Below, one piece after another: positions 4,932 to 9,113 of a DNA stretch of 9,113 nucleotides (position 1 is its first letter; every line of letters starts with the position of its first letter). Position numbers and translations under genes: made by a program. Origin of the DNA: Candidatus Accumulibacter sp. UBA704 (lineage in GTDB: Bacteria; Pseudomonadota; Gammaproteobacteria; Burkholderiales; Rhodocyclaceae); NCBI GenBank assembly GCA_002304785.1, contig DBMG01000136.1, positions 1 through 9,113 of the forward strand, given 5' to 3'. The notes beneath the pieces were generated by a model. That model ran no database searches and had not been told where the DNA came from. It was given only the letters and a program-made list of their open reading frames with translations.

Positions 4932-7460
4932 TTATTGATTTTTCTGAAAATCCGAAATCCTGCCCGAGGGCTGTGCCAGCAGCGATTCGAATTGGCGCCG
5001 TGGCAGGGGCGGACTGTAGAGGTAACCCTGGTAGATGTCGCAGCCCTTTTCCTTAAGGAGAGCGAGCTGCTCGGCGGTCTCCACGCCTTCCGCCACGACC
5101 CTGAAGCCGAGCGTGTGTCCGATCTGGATGATGGCCGTCACGATCTCGCGGTCGTCCTTGCGCAGCGCGATATGTTCGACGAAGCTGCGGTCGATCTTGA
5201 GCACATCAAGCGGAAGGCGCTTGAGGTAGGCCAGTGACGAGTACCCCGTGCCGAAATCGTCGACGGCAATACGGATGTCGTGTGCGCGCAGTTTTTGCAA
5301 CTGGCAGATCGCTTCGTCATGCCCAGACATGAGCGAGGATTCGGTGATTTCGATCTCCAGCAGATTGGCCGGAAAACCCGTCTCCCGGACAATGGCCAGC
5401 ACTTCGTCGGCAAACCCGGGATCGCGCAGTTGCCTGGCCGAAACATTGACCGCCAGCCTCAGCGTGGGGTGGCCGGCGTCGAGCCACATCCGTCCGGCAC
5501 GGCATGTTTCGCGCAAGACCCGGCGGCCGAGCGGCAGGATCAGCCCCGTTTCTTCGGCCAGCGGGATGAACCGGTCCGGCGTGATCAGGCATCCATCCGG
5601 TGATGGCCAGCGGACCAGAGCCTCCGCGCCGATCACCTTCCCCCTGCGGATGTCGATCTGCGGCTGGAAATACACTTCCAGTTCATCGTCTTCGATGGCG
5701 CGATGCAGGCGGCTTTCCAGGTCCAGCCTCTCCCGGGCATTGTGGGTGAGGTCCTCGGAAAAATACTGGAAGCGCGAGCGCCCTTCCTTTTTCGCCCGGT
5801 ACATGGCTGCGTCGGCCTGCTGCAACAGTTCCTCGGGAGTGCTCGACGGGCCGGGATGAAGCGCGATGCCGATGCTGGCCGAGACGTGGACGTCCTTGCC
5901 GTTGATCAGTCGCCACGGCTCTTCCAGCACGGCCAGGATGTCCTCCGCAACCCTTCCGGCGTCATCCGGCCGCGATATTTCCTCGATGAGGATGGCGAAT
6001 TCGTCGCCGCCCAGGCGGGCCAGGGTGTCGGCGCCGCGCAGCCGGCCCTGCAGCGTTTCGGCAACCTGCTGCAGGAGCTGGTCTCCGGCCAGGTGTCCAT
6101 AGCTGTCGTTGATGTCCTTGAAGCGGTCCAGGTCGATCAGCAGCAGGGCAATCCCCTTTCTCTCGCGCCGTGCCACGCTCATGGCGTGCTCAAGGCGGGA
6201 AAAAAGCATCACGCGGTTCGGCAGTCCGGTCAGCGGATCGTGCTGGGCGACGAACTCGAGGTGCTCCTGCGACGCCTTGATCGCCGACACGTCGGTGAAC
6301 ACGGTGACGTAGTGAAGCGCCGTGCCGGCGTCTTCGCGAACGATGTTGATGGTGGTCAGCTGCGGGTAGGTCTCGCCGTTCTTGCGGCGATTCCACAGCT
6401 CCCCCTGCCAATAGCCGCTGTTGGCCAGGCTGGCCCGGATCTCGTCGAAGTACGCGTCGTCGTGGCGCCCCGATCTGAGCAGCGCGGGGGTCCGGCCACG
6501 TATCTCCTCCAGCGAGTAGCCGGTGATGTGGGTAAAGGCGCGATTGACCGACTGGATACGGGCCCGGCTGTCGGTGATCATCACGCCTTCCTGCGTGTTC
6601 TCGAACACCGCTGCGGCTTGCCGGAGCTCCCTCTCGGCTTTCTTGCGTTCAGAGATATCGGTGTGCGTGCCGGACATCATCGCCGGCTTTCCGTCCGCGT
6701 CGCGCTCGACGATGCGTCCGCATGTCAGGATCCACCGCCACTTGCCGGATTTTTCGCGGCAACGCAGCTCCATTTCATGGACGGGAGACTCTCCGGCCAA
6801 GTGGCGTTTGATCGAGGCCCAGGCTTTTTCCAGGTCGTCCGGATGGACGTATGAGGCCCAGTTTTCGACCTTGATAGCGGTTTCGCCCGGCTGGTAACCG
6901 AGCATGGTCTCGAAGCGCGGGCTGACGGTGAAGGTGTTGGTCCGCAGGTTCCAGTCCCAGAATCCCTGGTCGGATCCGTCGATGACCCGCGTGAGCCGGT
7001 GCTCGCTCTCGAGCAGCGACGCCTCGGCTTGCTTGCGTTCGGTGATGACGTCGAAAACGGCCAGGAAATGTCCGGGCTGCGGACAAGAAACGGAGACCGA
7101 GACCCACATCTGCAGCGCGGCCAGGTAGTGCTCGAAGCGTTCCGGACGACCGTCGGCCGCGACCAGCCCGAATATCGTCAGCAATTCCGCGTCGGTCTCG
7201 CGCACGCCGGGGATGACTTCCGATACGCGCCGCCCGGCTACCCCGGCAAGGCCCGTCTGCCGCGCGAATGCCTCGTTGACGCTGAGGAAGCAGAAGTCCA
7301 CCGGTTCTCCGCCGTCGTAGATCATCCGGCCGTAGGCCACGCCGTTCAGCAGACTGTCGAACAGTACCCGGGAAGTTCTTTCATCAATGTTCCAGCCGTT
7401 TGTCGAAACATCCAGTCTTTTCTGCATCGCGAGCGTCTTCTGATCAGCCAGCCAATTCAT
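4932..7460 (-). CDS. PAS-PAS-PAS-GGDEF-EAL cyclic-di-GMP enzyme
   Basis: This 842-residue protein is a cytosolic sensor-type c-di-GMP regulator; no signal peptide or membrane segment is visible. Domain order is PAS (about 30-140), PAS with PAC (about 150-275, ending GTHTDISERKKAE), PAS (about 283-395, with TGYSLEEI at 313-320), GGDEF (about 400-567) and EAL (about 578-825). The cyclase motif GGDEF is intact at 484-488, with a product-inhibition site RGAD at 475-478, five residues upstream. The phosphodiesterase signature is also intact: EALVRW at 613-618, NVSARQL at 672-678, EITES at 704-708, DDFGTGYSS at 734-742, K755, EGVET at 791-795 and QGYLYSPPLP at 811-820. Both activities are therefore possible; which one dominates cannot be read from sequence. 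The start is uncertain: ATG 7460 lacks a clear ribosome binding site, and M12 (7427) is an alternative. Confidence 0.93.
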   Translation of the reverse strand: MNWLADQKTLAMQKRLDVSTNGWNIDERTSRVLFDSLLNGVAYGRMIYDGGEPVDFCFLSVNEAFARQTGLAGVAGRRVSEVIPGVRETDAELLTIFGLVAADGRPERFEHYLAALQMWVSVSVSCPQPGHFLAVFDVITERKQAEASLLESEHRLTRVIDGSDQGFWDWNLRTNTFTVSPRFETMLGYQPGETAIKVENWASYVHPDDLEKAWASIKRHLAGESPVHEMELRCREKSGKWRWILTCGRIVERDADGKPAMMSGTHTDISERKKAERELRQAAAVFENTQEGVMITDSRARIQSVNRAFTHITGYSLEEIRGRTPALLRSGRHDDAYFDEIRASLANSGYWQGELWNRRKNGETYPQLTTINIVREDAGTALHYVTVFTDVSAIKASQEHLEFVAQHDPLTGLPNRVMLFSRLEHAMSVARRERKGIALLLIDLDRFKDINDSYGHLAGDQLLQQVAETLQGRLRGADTLARLGGDEFAILIEEISRPDDAGRVAEDILAVLEEPWRLINGKDVHVSASIGIALHPGPSSTPEELLQQADAAMYRAKKEGRSRFQYFSEDLTHNARERLDLESRLHRAIEDDELEVYFQPQIDIRRGKVIGAEALVRWPSPDGCLITPDRFIPLAEETGLILPLGRRVLRETCRAGRMWLDAGHPTLRLAVNVSARQLRDPGFADEVLAIVRETGFPANLLEIEITESSLMSGHDEAICQLQKLRAHDIRIAVDDFGTGYSSLAYLKRLPLDVLKIDRSFVEHIALRKDDREIVTAIIQIGHTLGFRVVAEGVETAEQLALLKEKGCDIYQGYLYSPPLPRRQFESLLAQPSGRISDFQKNQ

Positions 7461-7607
7461 GAGGTGCCAAATAGTAGCAATCCGTAGCCGTGTCGTGTTG
7501 CCTTCGCAGGACGTATCATGCGTACTCTGCGCAACGGATGAACCCGGAGGCTTGCAGCGTGGTCAATCGCGTACGGTGTGGCTGGCCGTCCTTGAATGGA
7601 TACTTTC
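7461..7607. other. Divergent intergenic region between the c-di-GMP gene and the CC-motif gene
   Basis: This stretch must hold the promoters for both flanking directions. On the minus strand an extended -10 (TGC followed by TACTAT, 7471-7479) lies so close to the ATG at 7460 that its transcript would be nearly leaderless or would use the later start at 7427. It has no recognisable -35. On the plus strand TATCAT (7514-7519) is a good -10, but no -35 is seen at the proper distance. I find no palindromic operator or riboswitch. Confidence 0.3.
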
Positions 7608-7614
7608 GGAGGAG
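7608..7614 (+). promoter_or_regulatory. Ribosome binding site that sets a TTG start
   Basis: GGAGGAG lies 5 nt before TTG 7620. The nearby in-frame ATG at 7596 lies upstream of this site and has no site of its own, and the ATG at 7615 directly abuts the motif in another frame and hits a stop after one codon. The TTG start also gives the MITF opening expected for HesB-like proteins. Confidence 0.65.
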
Positions 7615-7619
7615 ATGAC

Positions 7620-7904
7620 TTGATTACGTTCTCGGAGGATGCCCTGAAATACGTTCGGGAAAAGAATTCGTCTGTGTTCATCGACATGCCCTACAAAGTG
7701 AGCGGCTGCTGTTTCGATGTAACCGAGAGTCCGGCGGTCCGTTTCGGGGTGCCGTCCGATGCCTCCGGGTACACGCGGCAGGACGCACAGGGCGTGACGC
7801 TGTACGTGCCTGACTGCCTGCCCGATCCGGATTCGCTGACGATCGGTACTCAGAATTTCCTTGGTTTTCGCAGCCTGGTCATCGACGGCTGGAAACTGAT
7901 CTGA
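7620..7904 (+). CDS. HesB/IscA-related CC-motif family protein
   Basis: With the TTG start the product is 94 residues. It opens MITFSEDALKYVREKN, the helix and strand pattern of HesB/IscA-type proteins, followed by SGCC (28-31) where IscA has its first conserved cysteine. It ends with a strand-rich LTIGTQNFLGFRSLVIDG segment (73-90). The C-terminal Cys-Gly-Cys of true iron-sulfur carriers (IscA, ErpA, SufA) is absent; the only other cysteine is C66. I match this to the small family I recall as CC/Se motif (seleno)proteins, in which selenocysteine can replace one residue of the Cys pair. Here both are cysteine codons (TGC TGT). A redox or metal-linked role is an inference; the function is not established as far as I know. 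It is 11 bp upstream of ygjP on the same strand, which suggests one transcript. Confidence 0.72.
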   Translation: MITFSEDALKYVREKNSSVFIDMPYKVSGCCFDVTESPAVRFGVPSDASGYTRQDAQGVTLYVPDCLPDPDSLTIGTQNFLGFRSLVIDGWKLI

Positions 7905-7915
7905 TCGGCAGCGGC

Positions 7916-8434
7916 ATGCGCCCGACCGCTGCGCCGGACTATCTCGCCGGCTATCCGCACGCGCTCGTTGAGCCCGTCCGTCGCCGACTCGCCGACGGCA
8001 CGCTCGGCGGCGTGCTGCGGCAGCGATACCCGCGCATGCATGCCGTCCGCACCGACAAAGCGCTCTACGATTACGTGCAGGAACTCAAGGACGAGCACCT
8101 GCGGAATACCCCGCCGCTGAGCAAGGTGGCTTTCGACGGCAAGCTCCGCGTCCTCGGGCAGGCACTCGGCACGCACACCCGGATTTCCCGCGTGCAGGGC
8201 GCGAAACTCAAGTCGAAGAGCGAAATCCGTATCGCCGCGGTATTCCGGGAGATGCCGGAAGAGTTCCTGCGCATGATCGTCGTGCATGAACTGGCGCATC
8301 TGCGCATTCGCGATCATGAGAAGGAGTTCTACCGGCTCTGCCAGTACATGGAACCGGCGTATCACCAGCTTGAGTTCGATGCGCGGGTGTGGCTGACGTG
8401 GATCGAGGCCGAGGACAAGCGGCCCGTCGGGTGA
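7916..8434 (+). CDS. ygjP: YgjP-type HExxH metallopeptidase (M48-like, DUF45)
   Basis: This 172-residue cytosolic protein closely follows E. coli YgjP over its whole length as I recall it. Landmarks are YLAGYP near the start (9-14), TDKALYDYVQELK at 46-58, RVQGAKLKSKSEIRIA at 92-107, and the zinc site VVHELAHL at 122-129. A downstream third ligand H134 lies in DHEKEF, followed by MEPAYHQLEFDARVWL at 145-160. The HExxH plus the later histidine marks a gluzincin-type metallopeptidase; substrates are unknown to me. The ATG at 7916 gives the normal N-terminus but has only a weak ribosome binding site, so coupling to the upstream CC-motif gene 11 bp away is likely. No membrane segment or signal peptide is visible. 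No terminator is obvious after its stop. Confidence 0.85.
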   Translation: MRPTAAPDYLAGYPHALVEPVRRRLADGTLGGVLRQRYPRMHAVRTDKALYDYVQELKDEHLRNTPPLSKVAFDGKLRVLGQALGTHTRISRVQGAKLKSKSEIRIAAVFREMPEEFLRMIVVHELAHLRIRDHEKEFYRLCQYMEPAYHQLEFDARVWLTWIEAEDKRPVG

Positions 8435-8466
8435 AGGACGACGGTTTCAACTTCGCAAGAATCGGA

Positions 8467-8494
8467 TTGAAGCGGGCTGGCAAGCAGGCATACT
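8467..8494 (+). promoter_or_regulatory. Candidate sigma-70 promoter of the ada-like gene
   Basis: TTGAAG (8467-8472) and CATACT (8489-8494) with a 16-bp spacer match four of six consensus bases each. Transcription would start near 8501, giving a leader of about 120 nt before the ATG at 8620. I could not identify an Ada-type activator box next to it. Confidence 0.3.
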
Positions 8495-8619
8495 GGCGCC
8501 GTGACGAACCAAACGAAGCACGATGAAAACCGCCAGCTTCCTGCCCTCAATAAGGGTGCTTCCTCCCTGTTCATGCGGATCGGCGCTGGCGATCGCCATT
8601 GCATTTGGGGGGCGTGGTC

Positions 8620-9113
8620 ATGCCTGACCTGATTGAACAGTCGCGCCATTTCGACGTTGTTGCGCAGGTGATTCGGTTCATCCGCCTCCACGCGAGACAA
8701 CAACCCGGCCTGGAGGAAATTGCCGCCGCGGTGCATATGAGCCCGCATCACCTGCAACGGGTGTTTTCCGACTGGGCCGGTATTTCGCCGAAACGCTTTC
8801 TGCAGTACTTGACCAAGGAGTTCGCCAGGCAGCGGCTCGGCGCGGCTGACGACAGCCTGTCCGTTGCCCTCGACGCCGGCCTGAGCGGCTCCAGCCGCCT
8901 TCATGACCTGATGGTGAGTTGCGAAGCGATGACTCCAGGCGAAATCCGTTCGGCTGGCCGCGGGTTGAACATTGGTTTCGGCTTCGCGCCGTCCCCTTTC
9001 GGCGAGGTGCTCGTCGCCTGGACGGCGCGAGGGGTTTGTCACTTCGCGTTTTGCACGTCGGAGCAGGCCGAGATGATCTCCGGGCTTTCGGCGCGTTGGC
9101 CGGAGGCGACGCT
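8620..9113 (+). CDS. AraC-type regulator fused to O6-alkylguanine-DNA methyltransferase (Ada-like, partial)
   Basis: The frame stays open to the window end, giving 164 residues of an unfinished protein. Residues about 8-110 form an AraC-type helix-turn-helix pair: QPGLEEIAAAVHMSPHHLQRVF at 28-49, WAGISPKRFLQYL at 52-64, then GLSGSSRLHDL at 87-97 and AMTPGE at 103-108. From about 115 the methyltransferase part begins with SPFGEVLVAWTARGVCHFAF at 125-144, the usual opening of the MGMT N-terminal domain. The active-site PCHR would lie beyond the window. The start has GGGGGG 7 nt upstream. The AraC domain begins right at the N-terminus, so the Ada zinc domain that senses methyl-phosphotriesters in E. 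coli is absent. This AraC-MGMT layout is, as I recall, a common variant in proteobacteria and is probably a DNA alkylation repair enzyme. Whether it still regulates genes is open. Confidence 0.88.
   Translation, partial: MPDLIEQSRHFDVVAQVIRFIRLHARQQPGLEEIAAAVHMSPHHLQRVFSDWAGISPKRFLQYLTKEFARQRLGAADDSLSVALDAGLSGSSRLHDLMVSCEAMTPGEIRSAGRGLNIGFGFAPSPFGEVLVAWTARGVCHFAFCTSEQAEMISGLSARWPEAT

Noticed and set aside
5703..6854. A 383-codon open frame on the plus strand opposite the c-di-GMP gene
   Set aside because: It lies wholly antisense to intact EAL, GGDEF and PAS domains and shows no recognisable motif or ribosome binding site.
7596..7619. ATG 7596 as start of the CC-motif protein
   Set aside because: The strong GGAGGAG lies after this ATG, and the eight extra residues are not typical of the family; TTG 7620 fits the site and the N-terminus.
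8362..9042. A 226-codon minus-strand frame over the ygjP end and the ada-like gene
   Set aside because: It is antisense to the AraC-MGMT coding sequence, which matches its family continuously, and the minus product resembles nothing I know.
1..9113. Mobile element, CRISPR array, defence system, tRNA or rRNA
   Set aside because: I looked for direct-repeat arrays, terminal inverted repeats, transposase or integrase motifs and tRNA-like segments and saw none; base composition looks even apart from the AT-rich cspA promoter region.

Overview
The window looks like a stretch of ordinary chromosome from a GC-rich betaproteobacterium, possibly of the Rhodocyclales. That placement is an inference from high GC, a longer second-type IF-1, a beta-type cold-shock protein and the close fit of every gene to proteobacterial housekeeping families. 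I see no transposase, integrase, phage gene, CRISPR array, tRNA or rRNA.

Positions 16-3611 (+) hold a tightly packed molybdenum cofactor (Moco) operon: moaC, moaD, moaE, mobA, moeA, mogA. Every junction is a 4-bp ATGA overlap or a 1-bp gap. The genes cover almost the whole route. MoaC finishes cyclic pyranopterin monophosphate, MoaD/MoaE add the dithiolene sulfurs, MogA adenylates molybdopterin, MoeA inserts molybdate and MobA converts Moco to the guanine dinucleotide form. moaA, moaB and moeB are not in view. thpR (RNA 2',3'-cyclic phosphodiesterase) follows after 26 bp.

Positions 4174-7460 (-) read the other way. infA (second-type IF-1) is convergent with thpR across only 5 bp. Upstream of it lies cspA, with an intrinsic terminator in the short gap between the two. 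cspA has a leader of about 145 nt that contains a second terminator-like hairpin just before the start codon. Upstream of cspA is a cytosolic protein with three PAS domains, a GGDEF and an EAL domain, all with intact motifs, so it is probably a regulated bifunctional cyclic-di-GMP enzyme.

Positions 7620-8434 (+) carry a two-gene unit divergent from the c-di-GMP gene. It consists of a small HesB/IscA-related protein with a Cys-Cys motif, from a family in which I recall selenocysteine versions, and a YgjP-type HExxH metallopeptidase. The window ends inside an AraC-type regulator fused to an O6-methylguanine-DNA methyltransferase. This protein resembles Ada without its N-terminal zinc/methyl-phosphotriester domain.

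I did not find a clearly new multi-gene system. The best leads are the cspA leader RNA with its tandem terminator-like elements flanking cspA and gating infA, and the little-studied CC-motif protein paired with ygjP.
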